Positions 1-12,049 of a DNA stretch of 64,000 nucleotides are shown here, piece after piece. The DNA is from Brassica napus (Eukaryota; Streptophyta; Magnoliopsida; Brassicales; Brassicaceae): the NCBI RefSeq assembly GCF_020379485.1, contig NW_026014689.1, forward strand, positions 106,192 to 170,191, given 5' to 3'. The notes below the pieces were generated by a model. That model was not told the origin of the DNA and searched no databases. It worked only from the letters and a program-made list of their open reading frames with translations. The translations under genes were made by a program, and so were the position numbers. Each line of letters opens with the position of its first letter. The first letter of the stretch is position 1.

Positions 1-3000
1 CTGAACAGACAGCCCGCATGGGCCAAAATCACCCGAACAGTCCATGGGAAGGGTCAGCGTGCTGAGTCCAAGGACCAACGTGCTGATATGTGTACTGATA
101 CACAGCCACAGACGTCCTGTGTGTGCTGACGGACACACACGGACACACATGAACAGCCACGGACACACACAGACAGCCACGAACGTCCTGTGTCTGATGA
201 CGGACAGCCACGGACGTCCTGTGTGTGCTGGTGGACACCCACGGACGTCATGTGTGTACTGAACAGACAGCCCAAGTGGGCCAAAATCACCCAAACAGTC
301 CACGGGAAGGGCCAGCATGCTGAGTCCAAGGACCAACGTGTTGATATGTGTACTGATGGACAGCCACGGACGGCCTGTGTGTGTTGATGGACACACACGG
401 ACACACACGGACAGCCACATACGTCTTGTGTGTGCTGACGGACAGACACGAACGTCCTGTGTGGGCTGACGGACACACCCAAACGTCTTGTGTGTGCTGA
501 CGGACACTCACAGACGTCCTGTGTGTACTGAACAGACAACCCACGTGGCCCAAAATCACCCGAACAGTCCACAGGAAGGGCCAGCGTGCTGAGTCCAAGG
601 ACCATCGTGCTGATATGTGTACTGATGGACAGCCACAGACGTCCTGTGTGTGCTGGCGGACGCCCACGGACGTCCTGTGTGTACTGAACAGAGAGCCCAC
701 ATGGGCCAGAATCACTCGAACAGTCCATGGGAAGGGCCAGTGTGCTGATATGTGTACTGATGGACAGCCACGAACGTCTTGTGTGTGCTGACGGACACAG
801 TCAGACACAGACGGACACACTCGGACAGCCACAGATGTCCTTTGTGTGCTGGCGGACACCCACGGATGTCCTGTGTGTACGGAACAGACAGCCCACTTGG
901 GCCAAAATCACCCGAACAGTCCCCGAGAAGGGTCAGCGTGCTGAGTCCAAGGACCAACGTGCTGATATGTGTACAGATGGACAGCCAAGGACGTCCTGTG
1001 TGTGCTGACGACCACACACGGACAGCCACAGACGTCCTGTGTGTGCTGACGGACATACATAAACGTCCTGTGTGTGCTGACGGACACACACGGACGTCCT
1101 GTGTGTGCTGACGGACACCCACGGACGTCCTGTGTGTACTGAACAGACAGCCCACGTGGGCCAAAATCACCCGAACAGTCCACGGGAAGGGCAAGCGTGC
1201 TGAGTCCAAGGACCAGCGTGCTGAGTCCAAGGACCAGCGTGCTGATATGTGCACTGATGGACAGCCTTGGACGTCCTGTGTGTGGTGACGGACACACACG
1301 GACAGCCACAGACGTTCTGTGTGTGCTGACTGACAGCCACAGACGTCCTGTGTGTGCTGGCAGACACCCACGGACGTCCTGTGTGTACTGAACAGACAGC
1401 CCACGTTGGCCAAAATAACCCAAACAGTCCACGGGAAGGGCCTGCGTGCTGAGTCAAAGGACCAGCGTGCTGATATGTGTACTGATGGACAGCCACGGAC
1501 GGCCTTTGTGTGCTGACGGACACACACAGACACACACGGACACACACGGACAGCCACAGACGTCCTGTGTGTGCTGACGGACAGACACGGATAGCCACAG
1601 ACGTCCTGTGTGCTGGCGTTCACCCACGGACGTCCTGTGTGTACTGAACAGACAGCCCGCATGGGCCAAAATCACCCGAACAGTCCATGGGAAGGGTCAG
1701 CGTGCTGAGTCCAAGGACCAACGTGCTGATATGTGTACTGATAGACAGCCACGGATGTCCTGTGTGTGCTGATGGACACACACGGACACACATGAACAGC
1801 CACGGACGTCCGCAGTGTGGTGGCGGACACACACGGACGTCCTGTGTGTGCAGACAGACACCCACGGATGTCCAGTGTGTACTGAACAGACAGCCCACGT
1901 GGGCCAAAATCACCCGAACAGTCCATGGGAAGGGCCAGCGTGCTGAGTCCAAGGATCAGCGTGCTGATATGTGTACTGATGGATAGCCACAGATGTCCTG
2001 TGTGTCTGCTGACGGACACACACAGACACACACAGACAGCCACAGACGTCCTGCATGTACTGACGGACAGGCACGGACAGCCATGAACGTCCTGTGTGTG
2101 CTGGTGGACACCAACAGAAGTCCTGTGTGTACTGAACAGACAGCCCACGTGGGCCAAAATCACCCAAACAGTCCACAGGAAGGGCCAGCGTGCTGAGTCC
2201 AAGGACCAACGTGCTGATATGTGTACTGATGGACAGCCACAGACGTCCTGTGTGTGCTGGCGGAGACCCACGGACGTCCTGTGTGTACTGAACAGACAGC
2301 CCACATGGGCCAGAATCACTCGAACAGTGCACGGGAAGGGCCAGTGTGCTGAGTTCAAGGATCAAGGTGCTGATATGTGTACTGATGGACAGCCACGAAC
2401 GTCTTGTGTGTGCTGACGGACACAGTCAGACACAGACGGACACACTCGGACAGCCACAGATGTCCTTTGTGTGCTGGCGGACACCCACGGATGTCCTGTG
2501 TGTACGGAACAGACAGCCCACGTGGGCCAAAATCACCCGAACAGTCCCCGAGAAGGGTCAGCGTGCTGAGTCCAAGGACCAACGTGCTGATATGTGTACA
2601 GATGGACAGCCAAGGACGTCCTGTGTGTGCTGACGACCACACACGGACAGCCACAGACGTCCTGTGTGTGCTGACGGACATACACAAACGTCCTGTGTGT
2701 GCTGACGGACACACACGGACGTCCTGTGTGTGCTGACGGACACCCACGGACGTCCTGTGTGTACTGAACAGACAGCCCACATGGGCCAAAATCACCCGAA
2801 CAGTCCACGGGAAGGGCCAGCGTGCTGAGTCCAAGGACCAGCGTGCTGAGTCCAAGGACCAGCGTGCTGATATGTGCACTGACGGACAGCCACAGACGTT
2901 CTGTGTGTGCTGACTGACAGCCACGGACGTCCTGTGTGTGCTGGCAGACACCCACGGACGTCCTGTGTGTACTGAACAGACAGCCCACGTTGGCCAAAAT

Positions 3001-5249
3001 AACCCAAACAGTCCACGGGAAGGGCCTGCGTGCTGAGTCAAAGGACCAGCGTGCTGATATCTGTACTGATGGACAGCCACGGACGGCCTTTGTGTGCTGA
3101 CGGACACACACAGACACACACGGACACACACGGACAGCCACAGACGTCCTGTGTGTGCTGACGGACAGACACGGACAGCCACTGACGTCCTGTGTGTGCT
3201 GGCGTTCACCCACGGACGTCCTGTGTGTACTGAACAGACAGCCCGCATGGGCCAAAATCACCCGAACAGTCCATGGGAAGGGTCAGCGTGCTGAGTCTAA
3301 GGACCAACGTGCTGATATGTGTACTGATAGACAGCCACGGACGTCCTGTGTGTGCTGACGGACACACACGGACACACATGAACAGCCACGGACGTCCGCA
3401 GTGTGGTGGCGGACACACACGGACGTCCTGTGTGTGTTGACAGACACCCACGGATGTCCTGTGTGTACTGAACAGACAGCCCACGTGGGCCAAAATCACC
3501 CGAACAGTCCATAGGAAGGGCCAGCGTGCTGAGTCCAAGGATCAGCGTGCTGATATGTGTACTGATGGATAGCCACAGATGTCCTGTGTGTCTGCTGACG
3601 GACACACACGGACACACACAGACAGCCACAGACGTCCTGCATGTACTGACGGACAGGCACGAACAGCCACGAACGTCCTGTGTGTGCTGGTGGACACCAA
3701 CAGAAGTCCTGTGTGTACTGAACAGGCAGCCCACGTGGGCCAAAATCACCCAAACAGTCCACAGGATGGGCCAGCGTGCTGAGTCCAAGGACCAACGTGC
3801 TGATATGTGTACTGATGGACAGCCACGGACGTCCTGTGTGTGCTGACGGACAGACACGGACAGCCACAGATGTCCTGTGTGTGCTGACGGACACACATGG
3901 ACGTCCTGTGTGTGCTGACGGACACCCACGGATGTTTGTGTGTGCTGACGGACACACACGGACACACACAGACAGCCACGAACGTCCTGTGTGTGATGAC
4001 GGACAGCCACGGACGTCCTGTGTGTGCTGGTGGACACCCACGGACGTCATGTGTGTACTGAACAGACAGCCCAAGTGGGCCAAAATCACCCAAACAGTCC
4101 ACCGGAAGGGCCAGCATGCTGAGTCCAAGGACCAACGTGCTGATATGTGTACTGATGGACAGCCACGGACAGCCACGGACGGCCTGTGTGTATTGACGGA
4201 CACACACGGACACACACGGACAGCCACATACGTCCTGTGTGTGCTGACGGACAGACACGAACGTCCTGTGTGTGCTGACGGACACACACAAACGTCTTGT
4301 GTGTGCTGACGGACACTCACAGACGTCCTGTGTGTACTGAACAGACAGCCCACGTGGGCCAAAATCACCCGAACAGTCCACAGGAAGGGCCAGCGTGCTG
4401 AGTCCAAGGACCAACGTGCTGATATGTGTACTGATGGACAGCCACAGACGTCCTGTGTGTGCTGGCGGAGACACACGGATGTCCTGTGTGTACTGAACAG
4501 ACAGCCCACATGGGCCAGAATCACTCGAACAGTGCACGGGAAGGGCCAGTGTGCTGAGTTCAAGGATCAAGGTGCTGATATGTGTACTGATGGACAGCCA
4601 CGAACGTCTTGTGTGTGCTGACGGACACAGTCAGACACAGACGGACACACTCGGACAGCCACAGATGTCCTTTGTCTGCTGGCGGACACCCACGGATGTC
4701 CTGTGTGTACGGAACAGACAGCCCACGTGGGCCAAAATCACCTGAACAGTCCCCGAGAAGGGTCAGCGTGCTGAGTCCAAGGACCAACGTGCTGATATGT
4801 GTACAGATGGACAGCCAAGGACGTCCTGTGTGCGCTGACGGCCACACACGGACAGCCACAGACGTCCTGTGTGTGCTGACGGACATACACAAACGTCCTG
4901 TGTGTGCTGACGGACACACACGGACGTCCTGTGTGTGCTGACGGACACCCACGGAAGTCCTGTGTGTACTGAACAGACAGCCCACGTGGGCCAAAATCAC
5001 CCGAACAGTCCACGGGAAGGGCCAGCGTGCTGAGTCCAAGGACCAGCGTGCTGATATGTGTACTGATGGACAGCCATGGACGTCGTGTGTGCGGTGACAG
5101 ACACACACGGACAGCCACTGACGTCCTGTGTGTGCTGACGGACAGTCACGGACGTCATGTGTGTGCTGGCAGACACACACGGACATCCTGTGTGTACTGA
5201 ACAGACAGCCCACGTTGGCCAAAATCACCCAAACTGTCCACGGGAAGGG
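1..5249. repeat. Satellite array S1, plus orientation
   Basis: Tandem satellite with two layers. A conserved core of about 110 bp contains GAACAGACAGCCCACGTGGG, CCAAAATCACCCGAACAGTC and the motif CGTGCTGATATG. Cores are separated by a variable number of roughly 30-bp units built on GACGTCCTGTGTGTGCTGACG. I count 23 cores, spaced about 155 to 340 bp apart. Many GACGTC sites are changed to GATGTC or GACATC, the pattern expected from methylated CpG decay. Long open frames exist in several frames on both strands at once, so they are compositional and not genes. The same satellite recurs at 24999-30399, about 48421-50800, 53942-55957 and 62921-64000. I do not recognise its family name. Confidence 0.93.
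680..5200. repeat. Higher-order repeat within S1, about 1.6 kb
   Basis: Diagnostic variants recur at long intervals. The phrase TCAGACACAGACGGACACAC begins at 801, 2426 and 4631. Cores at about 694, 901, 1151, 1401, 1655, 1893 and 2140 are matched in order near 2300, 2521, 2776, 2980, 3241, 3480 and 3731, an offset of 1.58-1.62 kb. The next step is about 2.2 kb because two extra cores intervene. This indicates segmental amplification of multi-core blocks by unequal exchange. Confidence 0.8.
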
Positions 5250-5522
5250 CCTGCCAGTAGTCATATGATTGTCTCAAATATTAAGCCATGCATGTGTAAG
5301 TATGAACGAATTCAGACTGTGAAACTGCGCATGGCTCATTAAATCAGTTATAGTTTGTTTGGTGGTAACTACTACTCGGATAACCGTAGTAATTCTAGAG
5401 CTAATACGTGCAACAAACCCTGACTTTTGGAAGGGATGCATTTATTAGATAAAAGGTCGACGCGAGCTTTGCCCATTGTTCTGATGATTCATGATAACTC
5501 GACGGATCGCATGGCCTTAGTG
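5250..5522 (+). pseudogene. 18S rRNA 5' fragment (broken)
   Basis: Reads as the 5' end of plant 18S rRNA from about nucleotide 13 (CCTGCCAGTAGTCATATG) to the GGCCTTAGTG region near nucleotide 285. The first dozen bases of 18S, the external transcribed spacer and the RNA polymerase I promoter are absent, because satellite joins directly. Several substitutions from the usual plant sequence are visible, including G/C to A/T changes. It ends abruptly in LTR-like sequence at about 5523. The 3' part of the same gene resumes at 14127, so roughly 830 internal bases are missing. It cannot give a functional rRNA. Confidence 0.9.
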
Positions 5523-6415
5523 ATGATGTTGTTGTTAGTGTTGTAGAGTTAGAGTGTGATGCCATATAGCTTGTGTGTAACCCACCAAGGACTTAGTGTT
5601 TCCTCAACCGCGTACCCAGTAGGTTTAAGGAAACCCCTTATTCGCTGGATCGAGAACACTCAGAGAGACGGGGTCATGGCCTATGGTTGAGTGGTTGCCC
5701 GATGGGGTAGTGACTGGCAGTGACCCGAACGTACTGTGGGCTGTCTTGCGGTGACCCGAACGTACTGTGGGCCGTAACCGTCGTGTGAAAACCAGCAGTG
5801 GCCCGAACATACTGTGGGCCACGTTCGATTGAAAGTTCCTTCTTCTGGCCTTTGTGGCAGGGAGATAGGATATTCCCGAGGATAGAGGAGGAACACTAAG
5901 TCATAAAGGGCCCTAGTTATAGTGTAGTTACTGTAGAGGGTTGTTGAACCCTAGATTGAGTTGAGTTTGAGGTTAAGTGGTTAGCTAGTTATTAGCGGTT
6001 ATAATTTCATATCGTTAGTTATATAGTTATTATTATCTGCTGCGTATTTCTTATATTGGTTATCTATTGAATTGGATTGATTTGTTGTTAGGTGAACCTC
6101 TCGCTTTAGATTGTTTGGGGTGGGATAGAGAGGGGTTGTATTTGTTAGTTCGGGATCATAATTCACTGAGTAACATTAGGTTACTCATCCAACTCCGTTG
6201 TCCTTTTTGCAGGTAGCTTAGGTAAGGATGATCGGATAACATGGTGTTGGACGTTAGGACCGCCGATGTAGATTTTCATGCCTTTTGTAAACGGTATTGT
6301 GGATTTATGTTTAGTTGACTCGTTTTGGCATTAGGCCGGGACCGGTCTCGAATTATATCAATGTATGGATATTTCTCGAATCAATAAAGTAATTGATTTA
6401 TATGCGCTTCATGAG
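5523..6415 (+). mobile_element. LTR-like fragment replacing part of 18S
   Basis: Non-coding DNA between the 18S fragment and the next LTR piece. Its right half resembles the 3' end of a plant Ty3/gypsy LTR: it has CACTGAGTAAC, GGTTACTCAT and TTTTTGCAGGTA in the same order as the end of the solo LTR at 20530-20580. No complete terminal motifs or target-site duplication were found. The family is not identified. Confidence 0.5.
5720..5821. repeat. Short tandem repeat, three units
   Basis: Three copies of a 22-bp motif beginning GTGACCCGAACGTACTGTGG lie at 5720, 5751 and about 5798. The third is GTGGCCCGAACATACTGTGG, so one CpG has become CA. They sit inside the LTR-like fragment and could be LTR subrepeats. 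Confidence 0.75.
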
Positions 6416-6537
6416 TGTAAGACCCATTCCTGGTCTCTCGACCCAACTGGATACGAATGCTTACTTATTAATTTCTTTGCTTGTCTGATTCATTCTAAGT
6501 CTTTTCTTTACTAAGTCATATTCGAATATGAGGTTCA
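6416..6537 (-). mobile_element. LTR fragment G, left piece
   Basis: Begins TGTAAGACCC, the terminal motif of the D/E LTR group read from the plus strand. It resembles the left part of the D LTR near 22930-23050 (CTCTCGAC, AAGTCTTT, TTTACTAAGTCAT). It is interrupted after GTTCA by element F and resumes at 13486. Confidence 0.7.
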
Positions 6538-7972
6538 TGATGTTAGGAGTTTTCAAGGCTCCTAAGACAAATGTTGTAGTATAAATGATTGTCGAACCAG
6601 TTCTGAGGGATATCAAAGCACTGAGAATGCAAGTACTCACTTAATCTAAGTGCAACCAATGATTTAGAAGGGTTTTAAACTATGACTAAAACTAGAAAGC
6701 AATAACAGAATGATACTTTTTTGACTAAAGGAAAAGAGAACTCATGGGTATAGGGATTAGACCTTGGGTGATCAAGTATCGAACTAAGGATGGCAAATGA
6801 TCAATCAAACAATCAACCTTAAGCCTAGACACAATTCTAAACAAGCTCTATGTCTAGATGAATGCTCATTTGCTAACATATCTCAAACATCAAATGTCTT
6901 TGGTTGAATAATATGAAAGCAATCATTACTAACAAGTCTATTAGCTATCTTAGCATCTTTAACAACAAATGTCTTTGGCAAAGTATACTAAAAGCCTAGG
7001 AGAGTTGTCTCGGGCATTTCATCGAACACCTTTCGGGTGAGAAATGCCTAAGGATCAACAACTGAGTGGCCAACTCAGAAGATGCATTATGATTACTCTA
7101 CTAGCAAGGAAATATGAATGATCTACACTAAAACATCCTAGAACTAACCTAATCACCCTTAATCTCCCTAACCCATGAATTCAAAAGGTGATTACTCACT
7201 AATCTCCATGATTCCTCTTAAACCCATATTGGATTTCAGATTAATCATGTAGAGAAATAGATAAGAAATCAACAATAACACAAGAACATAACAATCAAAA
7301 TCCAAGAGATTCTTGTGTATTTCTCAATAGATCAAAAGATAAAAGATAATCTGCCACTGGTCGCTACAAAAGATGTTTAAAACATAGGTTTAGAAAATAA
7401 AAACGTGCATAATGAAATGACCAAAATGCCCTTGAGAAATCACAAGTTCGAGCAGAAACAAAACACGGAGCGACCTCAGCCCGTCGCTCCGACAAGTCGC
7501 TCCAGGCTTCGGGAGCGACCTCGCTGTGTCGCTGCGAGAGGTCGCTCCGGGCTCGTTCTGAGCATCTCCGGGTGATGAAAACGCGAGCGACTTCTCCCTG
7601 TCGCTCTGGTATGGTCGCTCTGAGCTTCGGGAGCGACTTCAGCACGTCGCTCTGGAAGGTCGCTCCGAGGTGTAAATGTGTGTCTCCAGACGTGAAAACG
7701 CGAGCGACCTTGTGCAGTCGCTCTGGATGAGTCGCTCCGGGATGTGGTGCACAGCGACCTCATGCCGTCGCTCCGAAGGTCGCTCCGGCTGTGCTCGTCC
7801 AAAGATCACTCTTTTCACCTCTTTTGAGCTCCAAATAACCTCATGTGGTACTCCAGTACCTAATAGAGACTCATGTATGCAAAATGCAACCTAAACATGT
7901 CTGAATCCTAATCTATATGATGAAAATGCTCATGGATGAATGGATAAAACAATGCAAATATGCAAGATATCA
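6538..7972 (-). repeat. Element F 3' LTR
   Basis: 1435-bp LTR read TGATGTT to GATATCA on the plus strand. The only difference I see from the partner LTR at 12050-13485 is one fewer A (CCGAAGG against CCGAAAGG, near 7770). It carries the palindromic GAGCGAC module at 7467-7793. Confidence 0.9.
7467..7793. repeat. Palindrome-rich GAGCGAC/GTCGCTC module in LTR
   Basis: About 18 copies of the 7-mer GAGCGAC or its reverse complement GTCGCTC (some with one change) are packed in about 330 bp in alternating orientation, for example GGAGCGACC followed by GTCGCTCCG. Neighbouring inverted copies could form many short hairpins in single-stranded DNA or RNA. The module is GC-rich in an otherwise AT-rich LTR. 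An identical block lies in the other LTR at 12979-13306. Confidence 0.88.
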
Positions 7973-7990
7973 ACTCCCCCAAACTTGTTC
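7973..7990 (-). other. Element F polypurine tract
   Basis: Directly next to the 3' LTR. The minus strand reads GAACAAGTTTGGGGGAGT, the expected primer for plus-strand DNA synthesis. Confidence 0.85.
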
Positions 7991-8600
7991 TTTTACTTGT
8001 CCACAAGTGAACTTTCTAGAACTCATAGGAAGAGAGGTTGAAGGTGGGAGCACATAGCCAAAAGAAACACAACTAGCACACTCTCTTATTACACTCTAGC
8101 TTCTCTAGGCCTATCTTAACTCTTTTTGTTCTTACACTCATCATCAAGCATCCACACATTCAAATCAACCAACTCTCACATTCATTAAGCACAAAACATC
8201 AGGTGAATTCTTGCAAATGGTCAGTTGGTCCAAGTCATTTGGTTGGGTAAGGGAAGGCTTTTATTCAAGTGATTCAAGAGGTTCAAAACATATGATCTTT
8301 AAGGTGGTTTACTCTCAAAACAAGTAGCCTTGACATTGCACATAATATATCTAAGAAAGGGACCAACTCATGCATACAATGCTCAATCTCCATTGTTCTA
8401 CCCTTTTCCCAAACATATCATTACACAATCATTCCCAAATGTCAAACCCAACTCACATCTCTCACCAAAAGATCTTAAGAACTTTAACTCTTTCTTTTTG
8501 AAATCTACAAGGGATTTTTCTACAACCTCAAAACATTTCTTAGCTCCTAACAACTTTGCTAGCCCCCTTTTCTTTCTTTTCTTTTTTTTTTTTTTCGATT

Positions 8601-8636
<36 letters not shown>

Positions 8637-9482
8637 GTTGGGGGCCAAGACTTTTCAAAACTAGAGCTAGAGGTTCTCTACTTATCCCAGAAAATCAATT
8701 CACTTAAGCACAAAGAGTCTATTCTTTTTCCTTTTTCATTTCTCCCAAATCATAATCACAACACTCACCCCCACCTATAGCTAGACAATAGAGTATCCAA
8801 TCTAGCAAGAATGAAGATCAAGCATTGTCGTTCCCGATACTCTCAACATTATGCACATGTAAGACTTTCCGAAAAAGGCCTCACTCATCAAACAATGAAA
8901 GCTTAAAAGGAGGAAAAGGTTTTGGGAGTGGTCTACCACTAGAGTTTGTCAAAAAAAGATTGGTATAAAAGATGTGACAACTCAAGTGTGTATAGCCATG
9001 ACTCAGTACACAAGGGACCATGAGCAAGAAGCATTAAGTTCGTTCAGTTCAAATAAGGTTGTAGTTGGCTTCAAAGACTGAGTTTCAGCAATCAACAAGT
9101 TTCAGGAAGAGTTTTCAAGGCTCGAAACATACAAGTCTTTTTGAGAGGTGCAAAAGCTACTCAGGTGCAACGTAGTGTTCTTTACAAGGCATTTAAAATC
9201 ATTGCTCCCAATGCATGTGAATGCAACCTATATGCTCTAGACTCTCCTAGAAATGCAAATGATGCAAACTAAATGATTGATTTTTTTTTTTTATATGCAA
9301 ATAGGTATGCAATGCATGACTCAATGAAACAACATCAAAGCAAACATGATCAAATACTTGGTACCTCCCCCAAACTTGAGTTACACAGTCTCTGTGTTGT
9401 CAAGTAGAGAGAGAGATACCGAAAAGAAGACTAATATGCAAAAATAAAATGGTATATACAGGGGAGTGTGATGGGTTACCTT
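7991..9482. other. Element F non-coding 3' region with poly(T)
   Basis: About 1.5 kb between the gag-protease stop and the polypurine tract. A complete Athila element would carry reverse transcriptase and integrase after protease, but no such coding trace is visible here. It contains T runs of over 60 bases broken by a few other letters (about 8571-8634) and a shorter run near 9281. Frames through the T run give meaningless poly-F or poly-K peptides. Confidence 0.7.
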
Positions 9483-11992
9483 CTATGGGGAATGAGTAGA
9501 GGGAGATGATCCCTCCTCGTCGTCCTCAGGTGGTAACTCTTCAAGGTGCTCATCAGCAGGAGTGTCCATCTCTTCAATGTAGAAGGCTTGCCCGAACACA
9601 GTTGGTTTCCTCATTTTCCTCTTGATGTCAAAGTGGAGGATGTTCTCTTTACCCAAATGGAGATCAATCGTGCCTTCCTTCACATTAACAATAGCTCCTG
9701 CTGTAGCTAAGAATGGTCTTCCTAGAATCAATGGATCTTGAGCCTCCTCACCCATCTCAAGCACCACAAAATCTGTAGGTATCTCATACCTTCCAATCTT
9801 CACAGGGAGGTCCTCTAAGATGCCCACAGGATACTTCACTGAACGATCAGCTAACACCAGAGAGAGTCTACACTTCTTGAACTGGGTGAATCCAAGCTTC
9901 TTTGCAACAGACAAAGGCATCAAGCTGACACTAGCTCCCAAATCGCAGAGACTTTTCTCAAATACCATAGGTCCAAGAGCACAAGGTAGTGTGAAGCTTC
10001 CTGGATCCTCTAATTTCTCTGAAGCATCAAGCCTCTGGATGATGGCATTGCACTCATGGGTAAGAATCATCATGCCTTCCATCTCCTTCTTCTTTGCAGC
10101 TACAGCATCTTTCAAGAACTTGCTGTATTGAGGAATCAACATAAAAGCATCGATGATGGGCATTGCAACCTGAGCTTCACTCATTTGCTTCTCAAACAGA
10201 GCCTTGTATTTCTCTAGCAGCTGCCTCTTGAATCTACCAGGGAATGGTAGTTTGGGTTCATAGGGAGGAGGAACAAAAGAACTTTCACTTGCTGGAGTAA
10301 CAACTTCACCATCTTTTACTGTCTTCTTCTCTTCCCCAACCTTTCCTTTACCTTTGGCTTCTACTATCTTTTCCAAGATCTCGTCATTGATCTTCTCATC
10401 AACAATCACCACTTCATCATCTATGTTGATGGCAACCCCCTCACCTAGTTTCTCAGCATCCTTGGTGAGGGTTTTAGGAGGTAACTGTTTACCACTCCTA
10501 AGGGTGATAGCTTTGGCCTCCTTGGGGTTTTGGTCAGACTTTCCAGGTAGAGATCCTTGCTGGCGATTCTGGTGAGTGTTCATGGAAGCAAACTGATTCT
10601 CTAAATTCCTGACTGTAGAAGCAAGGTGAGAGAATTTGTTGTTGAGCTCATTGTAGCTCCCATCAATCTTGGTATGAAGGTTCTTCAACTCATAACCAAC
10701 ATGCTTCTCACTTCTAGTCTGAGACTCCAAGATTTGTTTCAGTAAGGTATCAGTGCTGCTCTCTTGAGGAGCAGAGGAGCCAGACGAGGGGTTTTGCTGA
10801 GGCTGATAGCTGCCTTGCTGGTTGTTTCTAGGCGGATAACCACTCTGTTGGTTGTTGGGATAGGATTTCTGTTGGTAGTTGTTGTACTGAAAGTTGGGCT
10901 CCTTTTTGTACCAGCTACCATTGTTGTTGATGAAGCACAACTCTTCCTGACCTTCCAAACCCTCAACCTCATTGACAGCAAGTGGATCTTCCTGCCTGGA
11001 GTTACCAACAAACTTCAGCTGCTCTTGGGTGGCTTTTTCAGCAATGAGAAGGTCGATCTTGTCTTCCAAAGCTTTGATCTCTTTCCTCGTCTGCTTATCA
11101 TCTGTTCTACTGCCTCTGTCGTGGTCTCCACTGTAGACTGCATCACTCTTTACCATGTTGTCAACCAGCTCTTCTGCATCCTCCTCAGTTCTCCCCAAGA
11201 AAAACCCATTGCTAGCTGTATCCAGTCTGGCTCTGTACTTAGGAAGAGCACCACGGTAGAATGTGCTCAGCAAGCTCTCCTTAGAAAAGCCATGGTGTGG
11301 GCATTGAGCTTGGTAGCCCTTGAATCTCTCCCAGGCTTCACTGAAGCCTTCCAAGTTCTTCTGTTGAAAGCTGGAAATCTCGTTTCTCAGCTTAGCAGTT
11401 CTTGAAGTAGAGAAGAACTTCTCCAAGAATGCTTTCTTGCAGTCATCCCAAGTGGTGATGGAGTCGCTGGGTAGAGACTTCTCCCACTGACGTGCTTTAT
11501 CCCCAAAGAGAAAGGGAATAGCTTGAGCTTTAAGGCATCTTCGGACACACCATTGGTTTTTGACAACCCACAGTAGCTGTCGAACCTGTCCAAGTGATCA
11601 AATGGATCCTCTAGAGCCAAGCCATGATACTTGTTGTTCTCGATCACATTGAGGAGTCCTGATTTGATCTCAAAGTTGTTGGCTGCTACAGCTGGTGCTC
11701 GGATTCCCAATCTATGACCATGAATGTTGGGGCGGTCATAAGTGCCAATAGGTCGCGCTGCTCGCTGTTGGTTTTGAGGTATGTCTCCCATATCAGTATC
11801 CAATCTCTGCAAGTGAGCCTGTTGCTCTTCTTCTCTTCTCTTTCTAGCACACTCTCTCTCTAAAGCTCTGATATCTGCAGCTCTTGGAACTAGGTTTGAT
11901 GGACCCCTGCTCCTCAAGTGCATACACCTGTAGATTAAAGGGAGGTGAAGAAGAATCAGTAACAAAAGAAAATAAAAATGACTTAGTCTCAA
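9483..11992 (-). pseudogene. Element F gag-protease, one frameshift
   Basis: Minus-strand frame in two parts. The N-terminal part (11992 down to about 11500) holds the Gag segment with ALEDPFDHLDRF and KLKLFPFSLG. A one-base shift in the TTTGGGG run near 11505-11520 changes frame, and the 647-residue remainder continues with KFFSTSRTAKLRNEI, a Q/N-rich linker with repeated NNQQ, a predicted helical stretch, then an aspartic protease region (SLCDLGASVSLMPLSVAKKL) and ILGRPFLATAGAIV. It ends PEDDEEGSSPSTHSP. No zinc knuckle was found and no polymerase follows. Gag would form the particle and protease would process it. Because the LTRs are nearly identical, the single shift could be a sequencing error in a homopolymer. 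Confidence 0.82.
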
Positions 11993-12031
11993 GCAAGTGA
12001 CTAAATCTCAATGTTTAAATCTACTCAGAAT

Positions 12032-12046
12032 TTGGCAACGGCGCCA
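12032..12046 (-). other. Element F primer-binding site
   Basis: The minus strand reads TGGCGCCGTTGCCAA, three bases inside the 5' LTR. It matches the tRNA-Asp-type primer site known for Athila-lineage elements, which supports the classification. Confidence 0.82.
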
Positions 12047-12049
12047 ATT

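Noticed and set aside
3496..4563. Long minus-strand open frame of 355 codons in the satellite, and many others of 60-316 codons
   Set aside because: Several frames on both strands are open over the same bases, the peptides simply repeat the satellite unit, and frame length varies with local indels. The open frames follow from a stop-poor repeat, not from coding.
1..5249. CRISPR-like array of regularly spaced palindromic 30-bp repeats
   Set aside because: Eukaryotic satellite context, no unique spacers, units vary in length and grade into each other, and no cas genes.
1..5249. Satellite as the normal rDNA intergenic spacer upstream of 18S
   Set aside because: It meets 18S at nucleotide 13 without promoter or external spacer, and the same satellite occurs in four other blocks with no rDNA beside them.
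8330..8707. 125-codon frame through the poly(T) tract
   Set aside because: Low-complexity poly-F translation, no recognisable domain and no start context.
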